Positions 25,571-34,910 of a DNA stretch of 64,000 nt are shown here, one piece after another. The first letter of the stretch is position 1, and every line of letters starts with the position of its first letter. This stretch comes from Gemmatimonadota bacterium (GTDB taxonomy: Bacteria; Gemmatimonadota; Gemmatimonadetes; Gemmatimonadales; Gemmatimonadaceae), in contig JADJRJ010000031.1 in NCBI GenBank assembly GCA_016712265.1, positions 620,001-684,000 of the forward strand, in the 5' to 3' direction. Both the position numbers and the translations under genes were made by a program. The notes beneath the pieces are model-generated. The model worked only from the letters and a program-made list of their open reading frames with translations. It was not told where the DNA came from and made no database searches.

Positions 25571-27514
25571 ATGGGGAACGGGGATGAGGCGCAGGACCTG
25601 GGGATGGACGAGGCGGTCACGCGTCGTGACTTCCTGAACGGTGTCGCGATCGGCCTCGGCGCGTTAGGCGCCCTGACGCCGCCGGAGCTGCTCCGGGCCG
25701 GCTTGCTGGGGCAGGCTGGGGAGGACTATCCGCCCGCGCGGACCGGCTTGCGTGGGAGCCACGATGGCGCGTTCGAGGCGGCCCATCGCCTGCGGGATGG
25801 GGCGACGGCGGACGCGTTCGGTCGGGCCACGCCGGTGGATGGGCGGTATGACCTGGTGGTGGTCGGCGCTGGCATCTCCGGCCTGAGTGCGGCGCACTTC
25901 TTTCGCGAGCAGGCCGGACCACGGGCGAAGATCCTGATCCTCGACAACCACGATGACTTCGGCGGGCACGCCCGCCGCAACGAGTTTGCCGTCGACGGCC
26001 GGTTGTTGCTCGGGTACGGCGGGACGCAATCGATTGATGGACCCGCCGGCTATTCCGCCGAGGCGAAGGCGCTGCTGAAGGCGCTGGCCATCGACACGCA
26101 GGCGTTTTATCGCCACTACGACCGCGAGTACTTCACGCGGCTCAAGCTTACGCCTGGCGTGTTCTTCAGCAAGGAATCGTTTGGCCGCGACGTGCTGGTG
26201 CCGCGGCCGCGAGGCAACGGGGATCGGGCCTTCCTGGCGAAGGCGCCGCTCAGTGCCCAGGCGCGGCGCGACCTGCTGCGGCTCCACACCGAACGGAAGG
26301 ACTACCTCGCCGGCCGCACCCGGGAGGCCAAGCTCCAGCTCCTGGCGAAAACGAGCTACAAGGACTGGTTGCTGCAGCACGTGCGGGTGGGCGCCGACGT
26401 CGTGGCGATGTTGCAGAACAGCACCCATGACCTGTACGGCGTGGGGATCGACGCGGTGCCGGCGGGTGATTGTCGGGGGTTGGGTTTCGCCGGTTTTTCC
26501 GGGCTCGGCCTCGATGACGTGGCTGGTCCCGGCCAGGGGCTGTCCGCGGCGGGCGGCGACGAAGAACCGTACATCTTCCATTTCCCCGACGGCAACGCGA
26601 GCATCGCGCGGCTCCTGGTCCGCCGATTGGTGCCCGGTGTGCTCGACGGCCGGACGATGGACGACATCGTCCTGGCCCGCGCGCGATATGCGGCGCTCGA
26701 CAACGCGAGGAATGCCGTTCGGATCCGGCTGCGCGCCACGGCGGTGCGCGTGCGCCACCTGCGACCCAACCATGCCGGCGATGTCGAGGTCACCTACGTA
26801 CGCGACGGCCGGGCCGCGCGGGTGAACGCGGGCGCGTGTGTCCTGGCCTGCTGGCATGGGACCATCCCCCACCTGTGTCCCGAGATCCCACGCGAGCAGC
26901 AGCAGGCGATGAAGTACCAGGTGAAGGTGCCGCTCGTCTACACCAATGTCGCCATCCGGAACTGGACCTCTCTCGCGCGGCAAGGCGTGCACAGTGTGCG
27001 CTGTCCCGGGATGTACTGGAGCGGGGTCAGCGTCGACTTTCCCGTGAGCATGGGGAGCTATCGTTTCGCCCGGGGCCCGGAGGAGCCGGTCGTCCTGCAT
27101 ATCCTCCGGACGCCCAACCAACCCGGGTTGCCGGCGCGCGACCAGCATCGGGTGGGCCGCACCGAGTTACTGGCGACGCCGTTCGTCACGTACGAGGCCC
27201 AGGTGCGCGACCAACTCGCCCGAGTGCTCGGACCGGGTGGATTCGACCCGGCGCGGGATATCGCGGGGATCACGGTGAATCGCTGGTCGCACGGGTACAC
27301 GTATGAGTACAACTCGCTCTACGATCCGGCGTGGGCGCCCGGACAGGCGCCGCATGAACTGGCGCGGGTGACCCGTGGCCGCATTGCCATCGCGAATGCA
27401 GACGCGGCCGCCTATGCCTACACCGACGCAGCAATTGACCAGGCGTGGCGTGCGGCGAGCGAGCTGACGGGGCCCGGTCGACGCGGAGGCCCATCGCGAC
27501 CGGGGGCGGGGTGA
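25571..27514 (+). CDS. Tat-exported FAD oxidoreductase, spermidine-dehydrogenase-like
   Basis: A 647-aa flavoprotein. Twin-arginine signal TRRDFLNGVAIGLGALGAL (residues 17-35), then a linker and the dinucleotide-binding motif YDLVVVGAGISGLSAAHFF, followed by DNHDDFGGHARRNEF, as in spermidine dehydrogenase (SpdH) and relatives. C-terminal part shows WSHGYTYEYNSLYDP and a final RGRIAIANADAAAYAYTDAA FAD-closing segment. It probably oxidises polyamines or similar amines in the periplasm; substrate is inferred from family only. A strong GGAGG lies 5 nt before the ATG. Its TGA overlaps the GTG of the next gene (GTGA), coupling it to a GT-C membrane protein. Confidence 0.85.
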   Translation: MGNGDEAQDLGMDEAVTRRDFLNGVAIGLGALGALTPPELLRAGLLGQAGEDYPPARTGLRGSHDGAFEAAHRLRDGATADAFGRATPVDGRYDLVVVGAGISGLSAAHFFREQAGPRAKILILDNHDDFGGHARRNEFAVDGRLLLGYGGTQSIDGPAGYSAEAKALLKALAIDTQAFYRHYDREYFTRLKLTPGVFFSKESFGRDVLVPRPRGNGDRAFLAKAPLSAQARRDLLRLHTERKDYLAGRTREAKLQLLAKTSYKDWLLQHVRVGADVVAMLQNSTHDLYGVGIDAVPAGDCRGLGFAGFSGLGLDDVAGPGQGLSAAGGDEEPYIFHFPDGNASIARLLVRRLVPGVLDGRTMDDIVLARARYAALDNARNAVRIRLRATAVRVRHLRPNHAGDVEVTYVRDGRAARVNAGACVLACWHGTIPHLCPEIPREQQQAMKYQVKVPLVYTNVAIRNWTSLARQGVHSVRCPGMYWSGVSVDFPVSMGSYRFARGPEEPVVLHILRTPNQPGLPARDQHRVGRTELLATPFVTYEAQVRDQLARVLGPGGFDPARDIAGITVNRWSHGYTYEYNSLYDPAWAPGQAPHELARVTRGRIAIANADAAAYAYTDAAIDQAWRAASELTGPGRRGGPSRPGAG

Positions 27515-29037
27515 CCACCGGCCGTGCGCGGAGGGCGACCGTCTGCTGGACGCTAGCCCTCCTGCCGTACGTGCTGCTGACGGCGCGTCACTGGGGTTGG
27601 CACCCGGACGTCCTGCTTGGCGATCACGCCCAGTACGTGTCCCACGCGCTCGCCCTGCTTGATGGCCGGCCGTACACGGATATCGGGTACCTGTATGATC
27701 CGGGCGTCTGGGGGGTGGGGCCACCCGCCTATCCCCCGGGGTTTCCCTTGACGCTGGTTCCCGTCATCGCGGCCTTCGGTCGTGATCCCGCGGTGTTCCG
27801 GCTGCTCAACGTGTGCTTCGTCCTGCTCCTGGCCGCGGCGGTGTCCCGGGCCATGTCCAGGGAGATCCCGGTGTGGCAGCGTGCGCTCGCCGTCGGGCTC
27901 GCGGCCTTTGGGATGGAGAGTTCGGGTGGCTTGCTCGTCCCGCTCTCCGATCCCGGGTTTTGCGTATGGTTCTGGCTGTTTGTGGCGATGGTGGACCAGG
28001 CGACGGCCTGGGCACCGTCGCGGGTGCTTCTCCTGTCGCTGGTTGGTGGGGCCGCGATGGCCTATCGTGCCCCCGGTGTGGTCCTCATTCCGGCGCTGGC
28101 CGTGTTTGGGGTCATGACCTGGGGCCGGTGGCGCGGTCGTCCGTGGGGCCCGCTCGCTGTGTGGGGGGCCGCCGGGGCGGTCGCCCTCGCACTTGGCCTG
28201 GGGCGCAATCCGTATCGGGACCTGCTGGGCGTCACCTTCACGGTGTGGTCGCAGCGATGGACCCTGGCGTGGGATGCCCTCCGTTTCGCCTGTTTTGAGG
28301 TGCTGGGGTATCCGTTGCCCGGTGACATGCCTAACGATTTGTACCACCTTGGCGCGATGCTCCTGGTGGCCGGTGGGATGGGCATGCTGGCGTGGCGCTG
28401 GCGGCGCTCGTTTCTGGGGGTCGCCCTGCTGGCGTACGGCGCGATGCTGGCGCTCTCGCCCGTCGCGAATACGCGCTACTACTGGCCGGTGTACCCCGTG
28501 ATCGGGCTGGCGTTTGTGATGGGGTTGGATTCCGTCGTGCGCGCGGTGCGTGTTCCGCGGCCGTCGGTCGCCACCGCGGCGGTGGTGCTCGTCATTTTGG
28601 CCGGGAGCCTCGCGCGCGGGTGGGGCCAGCGGCCGCCGCACTCCCTCCTCGGCGACTCCGCCGGGCGCGAGATGCTCGCTTGGGTGGCGGGCGCCGACTC
28701 GCAGGCTCCGATGCGCCTTGCCTTCCATAACCCGCGCGTGGTCACACTGGAGACGGGCGTCCCGGCGATGGGGATCGCAGACCGAACCACGGACGGGCAC
28801 ATCGAGCTCCTGGCGTCGCAGCGCATCACGCACATCGTCCTGCCCAAGCCGCCGCACGCGGGCTGTGTGTCGCAGCAGGTCGCCCGCCTGGGGGTGCGAC
28901 ATCCGCAGTGGGCGGTGCCACTGTGGGAGAACGAGGGGTATCTCGCTTACCGGCTGGATCCGGAGCGTATCCCCGCACCCGGGTCGTGGGAGATGATCGA
29001 CTGGGCTACCCCCGAGCGATACTGCCCCTCGCCGTGA
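27511..29037 (+). CDS. GT-C membrane glycosyltransferase-like protein (GT39/ArnT type)
   Basis: A 508-aa polytopic protein from a GTG overlapping the previous stop. Roughly ten hydrophobic helices span residues 10-390. After the first helix comes the luminal loop GDHAQYVSHALALLDGRPYT, matching the DE/DH catalytic loop of GT39/GT83 enzymes that transfer sugars from polyprenyl-phosphate donors; YPPGFPL and RYYWPVYPV are typical too. Residues 395-508 form a soluble domain. It may glycosylate lipid or protein at the periplasmic face. Translational coupling to the SpdH-like enzyme suggests a shared pathway or that the enzyme is a substrate; both are speculation. Confidence 0.8.
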   Translation: MTTGRARRATVCWTLALLPYVLLTARHWGWHPDVLLGDHAQYVSHALALLDGRPYTDIGYLYDPGVWGVGPPAYPPGFPLTLVPVIAAFGRDPAVFRLLNVCFVLLLAAAVSRAMSREIPVWQRALAVGLAAFGMESSGGLLVPLSDPGFCVWFWLFVAMVDQATAWAPSRVLLLSLVGGAAMAYRAPGVVLIPALAVFGVMTWGRWRGRPWGPLAVWGAAGAVALALGLGRNPYRDLLGVTFTVWSQRWTLAWDALRFACFEVLGYPLPGDMPNDLYHLGAMLLVAGGMGMLAWRWRRSFLGVALLAYGAMLALSPVANTRYYWPVYPVIGLAFVMGLDSVVRAVRVPRPSVATAAVVLVILAGSLARGWGQRPPHSLLGDSAGREMLAWVAGADSQAPMRLAFHNPRVVTLETGVPAMGIADRTTDGHIELLASQRITHIVLPKPPHAGCVSQQVARLGVRHPQWAVPLWENEGYLAYRLDPERIPAPGSWEMIDWATPERYCPSP

Positions 29038-29147
29038 CAAGGAGCATTCGTTAGGCGAAGCGGCTTGTCCACATGCCTTGCCCCACCGTTTGGTGGCCGG
29101 CACATTCCGGGTGCCCCCGTTTCCTGCGGCCTCTTCCCGACCCGTCC

Positions 29148-29651
29148 ATGCGTGTCCCGCTGTCCCTGGTTCCTCGCGTCGTGGTGGCGTTGCTGTTCGC
29201 CACGACCGCCTGCTACCGCAACGTTCCCGTCGAGTTGGCGCAGGTTGCCCCTGGCACCCCCGTCAAGGTGCACCTGACGGCCGTGGCGCAGGATCGACTC
29301 CGGCAGGAGAATCCGGCGGGGCCGCGTCGCGAGTCGCTCACCGGGAAGTTCGTTCGGCTCACCACGGACAGTGCCGTGATTGGTGTTGAGTCGACGGTGA
29401 TGGAAGCCAACGTGCGCACGCGGACCTTTTATTCGGACGTCCCCCTGCTGCGTGCGGACCTTCGCCTGGTCGAGCGACGCGAACTCAATCGGCGGCGGAC
29501 CGCGCTCACCGTCGCGGGGCTGGGCATTGGCGCGATTGCCGCCGTGCTTGTGGCCGTGGAGTACGGGGGCAGTTCGACCGGGACCGTCAATCCGGGACCC
29601 GGGGTGCCAGAGCAGCGGATCCCGCTCGGGATCCGCCTGGCCATCCCCTGA
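29148..29651 (+). CDS. Small membrane-anchored lipoprotein, unknown
   Basis: A 167-aa protein. Signal and lipobox MRVPLSLVPRVVVALLFATTAC give a lipid cysteine at residue 22. The mature region has a short beta domain (PGTPVKVHLTAVAQDRL, LTGKFVRLTTDSAVIGVE, RTFYSDVPLLRADLRLVERR) and then a C-terminal hydrophobic helix (TALTVAGLGIGAIAAVLVAV) before a Gly/Pro-rich end. Similar lipoproteins with a trailing helix occur often in Gemmatimonadota-like genomes, but I know no function. The stop lies 1 nt from the stop of mmsA, so transcription converges without room for a terminator. Confidence 0.75.
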   Translation: MRVPLSLVPRVVVALLFATTACYRNVPVELAQVAPGTPVKVHLTAVAQDRLRQENPAGPRRESLTGKFVRLTTDSAVIGVESTVMEANVRTRTFYSDVPLLRADLRLVERRELNRRRTALTVAGLGIGAIAAVLVAVEYGGSSTGTVNPGPGVPEQRIPLGIRLAIP

Positions 29652-29652
29652 A

Positions 29653-31200
29653 CTACTTCATTACCGGCATCACGAATTCGCTCCCCACGCGAATCCCGGT
29701 GGGCCACCGGGAGGTCACGGTCTTCTGTTTCGTGAAGAAGCGAACGCCCTCCATCCCGTGCTGGTTCATGTCGCCAAAGGCTGACTGCTTCCACCCGCCA
29801 AAAGAATAGAAGGCGAGGGGGACGGGAATCGGGACGTTGACGCCCACCATACCCACCTGGACCCGGCTGACGAACTCGCGTGCGGTATCGCCGTCTCTCG
29901 TGTAGAGGCTGACCCCGTTGCCGAAGGGGTGGCTATCGGCGAGGGCCAGCGCCTCCTCAAAGGTGGACGCGCGCACGACGCAGAGGACGGGGCCGAAGAT
30001 CTCCTCCTGGTAGATGCGCATCGCCGGCGTGACATGGTCGAACAGGCATCCGCCGAGGAAAAACCCCTCTTCGTGTCCCGTGACGCGTTGCCCGCGGCCG
30101 TCGACCACCAGGGTGGCCCCTTCGGCGAGGCCCTGCTCCACATATCCGGCCACCTTGTCCCGGTGGGCGGCGGTGACGAGCGGGCCCATCTCGACGCCAT
30201 CGCCTAACGAATTGCCCATCCGGATCCCGCGGACGCGTTCGGCCAGGCGCGCGACGAGGGCGTTGGCGGTTGCCTCGCCGACCGCCACTGCCACGCTGAT
30301 GGCCATGCAGCGCTCGCCGGCGGAGCCATACGCCGCGCCGATGAGGCCGTCCACCGCTTGCTCGAGGTCGGCGTCCGGCATCACGAGGAGGTGGTTCTTC
30401 GCACCGCCCATCGCCTGTACGCGCTTGCCGTGCTGCGCGCACGTCTCATAGATGTACCGTGCAATCGGCGTCGACCCCACGAAACTCACCGCCTGAACGG
30501 TCGGGTGGGACAGCAGCGCATCCACGGCGACCTTGTCCCCGTGGACCACGTTCAGTACGCCAGGGGGGGCACCAGCCTCCACCAGCAACTCGGCCAACCG
30601 GACCGTGCTTGACGGGTCCTTTTCCGACGGCTTGAGGACAAAGGTGTTCCCGCAGGCAATGGCCGGGGCGAGCATCCAGAGCGGGACCATCACCGGGAAG
30701 TTGAACGGCGTGATCCCGACACAAACCCCCAGCGGCTGCCGGAGCGAATACGAGTCGATCCCGGTCCCGACGTTCTCGCTGAATTCCCCCTTGAGCAGGT
30801 GCGGAATGCCGCAGCAGAACTCGACCACCTCGAGCCCGCGCTGGACCTCGCCGCGGGCATCGGCGACCACCTTGCCATGCTCGCACGCGATCAGGCGCGC
30901 GAGTTCGTCGGTGTGCTCCTCGATCAGCTGCTTGAAGCGGAACATGACGCGGGCGCGGCGCAGGGCCGGGGTGGCGCTCCAGGCCGCAAAGGCGCGATGG
31001 GCGTCCTGCACCGCCGCATCCACATCCTCGGGCGTGGCGAGCGGCGTCGCTCCGGACACCATGCCCGTCGAGGGATCGAACACCGGTCCCCAGCGCTCGA
31101 CATGCTGCAGCGTGCGCTGTCCCCCGATGAAGTGATGAATGAAGGGCACCGCGTCGTCGTTCGACGCGGTCGGGTCAGCTGCGGGAAGTACCGTCGTCAT
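29653..31200 (-). CDS. mmsA: CoA-acylating methylmalonate-semialdehyde dehydrogenase
   Basis: A 515-aa aldehyde dehydrogenase of the MMSDH group, converting (methyl)malonate semialdehyde to acetyl- or propionyl-CoA with CO2 release. PFNFPVMVP with Asn167, NAD-binding VLKPSEKDPSS, catalytic nucleophile SAGERCMA (Cys298), and the position of the general-base Glu of ordinary ALDHs is Asn (GGAKNHLLV), a hallmark of CoA-dependent MMSDH. Length and C-terminus (TKQKTVTSRWP) match the family. It lies 45 nt downstream of the Tat-exported aminotransferase gene on the same strand. Together with the omega-aminotransferase at 22793 it could complete beta-alanine or valine catabolism. Confidence 0.95.
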   Translation of the reverse strand: MTTVLPAADPTASNDDAVPFIHHFIGGQRTLQHVERWGPVFDPSTGMVSGATPLATPEDVDAAVQDAHRAFAAWSATPALRRARVMFRFKQLIEEHTDELARLIACEHGKVVADARGEVQRGLEVVEFCCGIPHLLKGEFSENVGTGIDSYSLRQPLGVCVGITPFNFPVMVPLWMLAPAIACGNTFVLKPSEKDPSSTVRLAELLVEAGAPPGVLNVVHGDKVAVDALLSHPTVQAVSFVGSTPIARYIYETCAQHGKRVQAMGGAKNHLLVMPDADLEQAVDGLIGAAYGSAGERCMAISVAVAVGEATANALVARLAERVRGIRMGNSLGDGVEMGPLVTAAHRDKVAGYVEQGLAEGATLVVDGRGQRVTGHEEGFFLGGCLFDHVTPAMRIYQEEIFGPVLCVVRASTFEEALALADSHPFGNGVSLYTRDGDTAREFVSRVQVGMVGVNVPIPVPLAFYSFGGWKQSAFGDMNQHGMEGVRFFTKQKTVTSRWPTGIRVGSEFVMPVMK

Positions 31201-31245
31201 GAACTGCGCGGCTCCAGGGAGCGGAGGGAAGGCGCTCCGCCAGGC

Positions 31246-32373
31246 TTACGCCTTGAGGAGGCCCGTGATCACAGGAAGTGCACGGCGCATCTCGTCCATC
31301 GTACCAATGGAGATGCGGGCGTGGGTATTCAGCGGGGGGAAGGGACGTCCGATCGCCACGCCCTCCTTGGCGCACGCATCCTGGAACGACTTGGCGTCGC
31401 GGCGGATGTCGGCCATGATGAAGTTCGTGTACGTCGGGAGCGCCTTGAACCCGGCGTCGTTGAGCGTCTTGAGGGCCAGGCTCCGGGCCTCGCCGTTCAT
31501 CCGCTGCTGTTCCTTGATGTGGCCGGTAAGCTCGCACGAAGCCATGGCCGCCGCGGATGACAGGGCACTCACACTGTTCTGGAGCCGCCACGGCTCGAGC
31601 CGCTTGATCGTGCTGGCGTGCGCGATGCCGTACCCCACGCGCATGCCGGCCAAGCCGAACACCTTGGAGAAGGTACGGGCGACGATGATGCGCGGATCGT
31701 CGAGTGCGGCAGGGATCGCCGTGTCGTACCCGGGGAGGTCGCAGTACTCGAAGTAGGCTTCGTCGACCAGGATGGAAGCGTTCGGGGCGCGGCGGTGGAC
31801 ATCCTTGATGAAGGCGAGGACGTCGCTCAGCGGGTAGGCGCTTCCGGTCGGGTTATTCGGATTGCACAGGAACACGAGTCCGGCGCCGGGAGCGGCGGCG
31901 GCCATGGCGCCCAGGTCCAGCCGCAACATCGCGTCCACTGCCGGCGCCATGGTTTGGCGGCCGAGCCGAGCCATGTGGGCCGCGGGTTGCTCAAAGGTCG
32001 GTGCCGCTGCGACGAGGTGCGCCGTATTCGACGTCAGTGCCTCGGTGCAGATGCGCAAGGTCTCGCCTGAGCCCGCGCCCAGCAGGACGTTCTCTTCCTT
32101 CACGCCATGGCGGCGCGCAACGGCGGTGCGGAGCGCTGCATCGTTGGACTGCGTGTACCGGTTCGCGTCGCCAAAGGCGCCCGTGATGGCTTGGACCGCT
32201 GCCCGCGCCGGGCCGTGTGGATTCTCGTTGCTGTTGAGCCTGATGACACCGTTCGCGTCGAATCCGGGAGCGACCCAGCTGCCCGCCTCCATCCCCCGCG
32301 CCTGCAACATGGGGATGAGCGAGGCACTTCCGGCAACAGCGGTACCGAGGAACGCACGTCGGGACTGCGGCAT
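31246..32373 (-). CDS. Tat-exported fold-I aminotransferase (HisC-like)
   Basis: A 375-aa class I/II aminotransferase resembling histidinol-phosphate aminotransferase: RLNSNENPHGP, LLGAGSGETLRICTEAL, FLCNPNNPTGSAY, ILVDEAYFEY, and TFSKVFGLAGMRVGYG with Schiff-base Lys237. The N-terminus MPQSRRAFLGTAVAGSASLI is a twin-arginine signal, so the folded PLP enzyme would be exported, unlike biosynthetic HisC. Substrate unknown; export argues against histidine synthesis. The ATG at 32371-32373 gives the signal directly; the frame is open upstream but overlaps the divergent gene's start region. Probably co-transcribed with mmsA 45 nt downstream. Confidence 0.88.
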   Translation of the reverse strand: MPQSRRAFLGTAVAGSASLIPMLQARGMEAGSWVAPGFDANGVIRLNSNENPHGPARAAVQAITGAFGDANRYTQSNDAALRTAVARRHGVKEENVLLGAGSGETLRICTEALTSNTAHLVAAAPTFEQPAAHMARLGRQTMAPAVDAMLRLDLGAMAAAAPGAGLVFLCNPNNPTGSAYPLSDVLAFIKDVHRRAPNASILVDEAYFEYCDLPGYDTAIPAALDDPRIIVARTFSKVFGLAGMRVGYGIAHASTIKRLEPWRLQNSVSALSSAAAMASCELTGHIKEQQRMNGEARSLALKTLNDAGFKALPTYTNFIMADIRRDAKSFQDACAKEGVAIGRPFPPLNTHARISIGTMDEMRRALPVITGLLKA

Positions 32374-32494
32374 TTGGGGCTCCGGCGGAGGGATGCGAGA
32401 AGATAGGTCTCGGAAGCGCCCGGTGGCGAGGGCCGGGGAGGCGGCGCCGTCGCCGGGTGTGCATGTTTCGCCTCGCTCGACCTGTCCCGGCAAC

Positions 32495-33775
32495 ATGCCA
32501 GGACCCCGCCTGTTCTCCGACCCTCCGACTACTCCCGTGCCTACGATCGATCCCGTCGCGCGCGCCCTTGTGCCGGTGGATTCCGCCGCCGCTGCCGCCA
32601 TCTCCGCCCTCAACTACGACGAGTTCCAGAGCGATGGTGAAGCATGGGATATCCTGCAGCGGCAACCCAAATCCGTCCTCCGGGTCACGATGCCGCAGTG
32701 CGACGTCCCGACCCGCGATGCGCTGCTGGACGAGCACGCCCCCGAGACCCTGGCGCGCGCCGGCGAAAACCTTCAGGCGCTGGCGCGCGACCCGATCACG
32801 CGGACCCTCACCAACATCCTGTGGGTCTACGAGATCACGGTGCCGAGCGACCCGTCCATACGGCAGATCGGGCTCGGGGGAATGGGGCGGACCAATGAGA
32901 TCCGGACTCCGGACAACCCCTCGGGCAGCATCATTCGCAACGAGGGGGTCCGGGAGTCCAAGGCTCGAGGGCGTGCCGAGCTGACGGCGGCGACGCGCGC
33001 CGACATGGGGATGGTGAACAACGCGGTGGACGATGAGCGCGGAGACTTCTACTCCGCCCTCGACGTGCACGCGCGGAACCACCCGGTGTCATTCGAGACG
33101 CGTGACGAGGAAGGCAACCGGCATCGCGTGTGGATCGTGCAGGATCCCGCAACCATCCAGGGCTTCCAGCAACTCCTGGCCCGGGAACCGCAGGCCTACG
33201 TGGCGGATGGGAACCACCGGAGCGCCGCTGCGGCCATGTTGGGGTATGAGCACTTCCTGACGGTGTTCTTTCCCGCGCGGACGATGACGATCGCGCCGTA
33301 CAACCGGCTCGTGGACACGGGCGGTCTCTCCCGCGACCAGCTCCGGGCGACCCTGGAAACGACCTTCGAGGTCGAAGCCGCACCCGTGGTCGGTCCCTGG
33401 CAACCGACGCACACGCACGACATCGGGCTGTACGACGGTGCCCGTTGGCTACGCCTGCGTCCGCGGCCCGGGACGTTCGATCCCGCCGATGCCGCCCAGG
33501 ACATCGACGCCGACATCGTCCAGCAGCACCTGTTTGCCACGGCCCTGGGCATCACCGATGCGCGGGACGATCGCATCACCTACGTCGGCGCGAATCGTGA
33601 CGAGCGGTGGTTGCAGGCCGAAGTCGACGCCGGGCGCCATGGCATTGCCGTGACCTTGCCACCGGTCACGATGACGCAATTCGTGCGCATCTGCCGCCAG
33701 AACCAGTTGATGCCGCCAAAGTCCACCTGGTTCATCCCGAAGATCCGCATTGGCCTCGTGATGGCATTGCTTTAA
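32495..33775 (+). CDS. DUF1015 family protein
   Basis: About 427 codons. Conserved DUF1015 signatures: ALNYDEFQSDGEAWDIL near the N-terminus, VADGNHRSAAAAM in the centre, and the C-terminal MPPKSTWFIPKIRIG. DUF1015 proteins are widespread in bacteria, cytoplasmic, and often lie near serine or amino-acid metabolism genes; the biochemical role is not established. Start uncertain: ATG 32495 is given, but GTG 32537 (VPTIDPVARALV) agrees better with where the family usually begins. The much longer open frame starting near 31862 is antisense to the aminotransferase and not real. Divergent from the Tat-exported aminotransferase. Confidence 0.88.
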   Translation: MPGPRLFSDPPTTPVPTIDPVARALVPVDSAAAAAISALNYDEFQSDGEAWDILQRQPKSVLRVTMPQCDVPTRDALLDEHAPETLARAGENLQALARDPITRTLTNILWVYEITVPSDPSIRQIGLGGMGRTNEIRTPDNPSGSIIRNEGVRESKARGRAELTAATRADMGMVNNAVDDERGDFYSALDVHARNHPVSFETRDEEGNRHRVWIVQDPATIQGFQQLLAREPQAYVADGNHRSAAAAMLGYEHFLTVFFPARTMTIAPYNRLVDTGGLSRDQLRATLETTFEVEAAPVVGPWQPTHTHDIGLYDGARWLRLRPRPGTFDPADAAQDIDADIVQQHLFATALGITDARDDRITYVGANRDERWLQAEVDAGRHGIAVTLPPVTMTQFVRICRQNQLMPPKSTWFIPKIRIGLVMALL

Positions 33776-33929
33776 TCCGGCGTTAAGGCGGCGCGGACGC
33801 CGTGTGAGCTGCGAGGCGCGGAGATTGCGCGTAGGAGGATGCGGACCCCCCGGTCCGCTTCATTGACGACCCACGATCGAACGGCGAGTTTCCTGCCTCT
33901 GCGGTCGCGGTCAAATTCCCCTCGCGCCC

Positions 33930-34910
33930 GTGCCTTCCCGCGTGGACCGTCACGTGATCTTCCCCCCGGTGTCACCCATTCCGCGTCTCGCCGTCGGCGT
34001 GTTGTGCCTGGTCGTCAGCTCGGCGTGTGTGCGGCCGCGCCCGAGTGTGGTGGCGACGGACACGGCCGCCAGCGCCCTCGTGGCGCGCGAACGGGCGAGT
34101 GGCGTGCGCACTGGGGCGATAGGCATACCGCCGTTTGTCTCTGTGCGCGAGACCGGAGCCACGTCGGCGCTGGCCTTCGCACTGGCCGACCTGCTCGCGA
34201 CCGACCTGGCGCGGAGCCGCCAGCTCACGGTTGTGGAACGGGGGCGCCTCGGTGAGGTCCTCCGCGAGCTGGACCTGGTCAAGAGTGGTCAGGTGGACTC
34301 GCTGACCGCTCCGCGCGTCGGCCAGCTCGTCGGGGCCGAGCGGCTGCTGCTCGGCGGTATCGATTCGTTGCCTGGCGGGGAGTTCCGGGTGGCGGTGCGC
34401 GTGGCCACGGTCGCGACCGGGATGGTGTCATCGGCAATTGATGCGCGCGCGTCGGTTGCCGACGTGCTCGCCGCCGAAAAGGCGCTGGCGTTCCAGCTGT
34501 TCGATGCGCTGGGGGTGGTGCTCACCCCTGCCGAGCGTGCCCAGGTGTCCGTGCACGCGACGCGAAGTCTCGAGGCACTGTATGCGTACGGCCGTGGGGT
34601 CGCGGCCGAGATTCGCGGCGACTGGACATCGGCTGCGTCGGAGTTCGGGGCGGCGCGGCGCACCGATCCCCTCTTTGGGCCGGCGGCGGCCCGGGCGAGC
34701 GCTGCCCTGGGGCGGGCGACCGCCGTTGCCGGCACGGCGACCCTGTTACCGGGGATTCGTGGCGTCGAGGCGCCCGTGATTTCTGTGGTCGATCGCCTGA
34801 ACCGTCCGATTGACCACATCACCTCGCAGACCCGTCCGTTGGGAGGGGTGGGCGATCCCGCGTTCCCGGGGACCACGGTCACGGTGGTCATCACCGTGCG
34901 GCGCCCATGA
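33930..34910 (+). CDS. CsgG/FlgO-like outer-membrane lipoprotein
   Basis: About 326 residues from a GTG. Lipoprotein signal ends at VVSSAC (Cys33). The mature part shows the CsgG/FlgO pattern: TGAIGIPPFVS, ATSALAFALADLLATDLARS, LTVVERGRLGEVLRELDL, VGQLVGAERLLLGGIDSLPG and EFRVAVRVATVATG, i.e. the alternating strand-helix core that in CsgG builds a secretion pore. After residue 205 there is a TPR-like helical segment (LEALYAYGRGVAAEIRGDWT). Its TGA overlaps the ATG of the beta-barrel gene (ATGA). CsgG relatives export curli or act in flagellar/envelope assembly; here the partner genes suggest a dedicated surface system. Confidence 0.8.
   Translation: MPSRVDRHVIFPPVSPIPRLAVGVLCLVVSSACVRPRPSVVATDTAASALVARERASGVRTGAIGIPPFVSVRETGATSALAFALADLLATDLARSRQLTVVERGRLGEVLRELDLVKSGQVDSLTAPRVGQLVGAERLLLGGIDSLPGGEFRVAVRVATVATGMVSSAIDARASVADVLAAEKALAFQLFDALGVVLTPAERAQVSVHATRSLEALYAYGRGVAAEIRGDWTSAASEFGAARRTDPLFGPAAARASAALGRATAVAGTATLLPGIRGVEAPVISVVDRLNRPIDHITSQTRPLGGVGDPAFPGTTVTVVITVRRP

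Noticed and set aside
31862..32494. Long N-terminal extension of the DUF1015 frame
   Set aside because: It is antisense to the Tat-exported aminotransferase; its composition (Ser/Pro/Arg) is that of a shadow frame.
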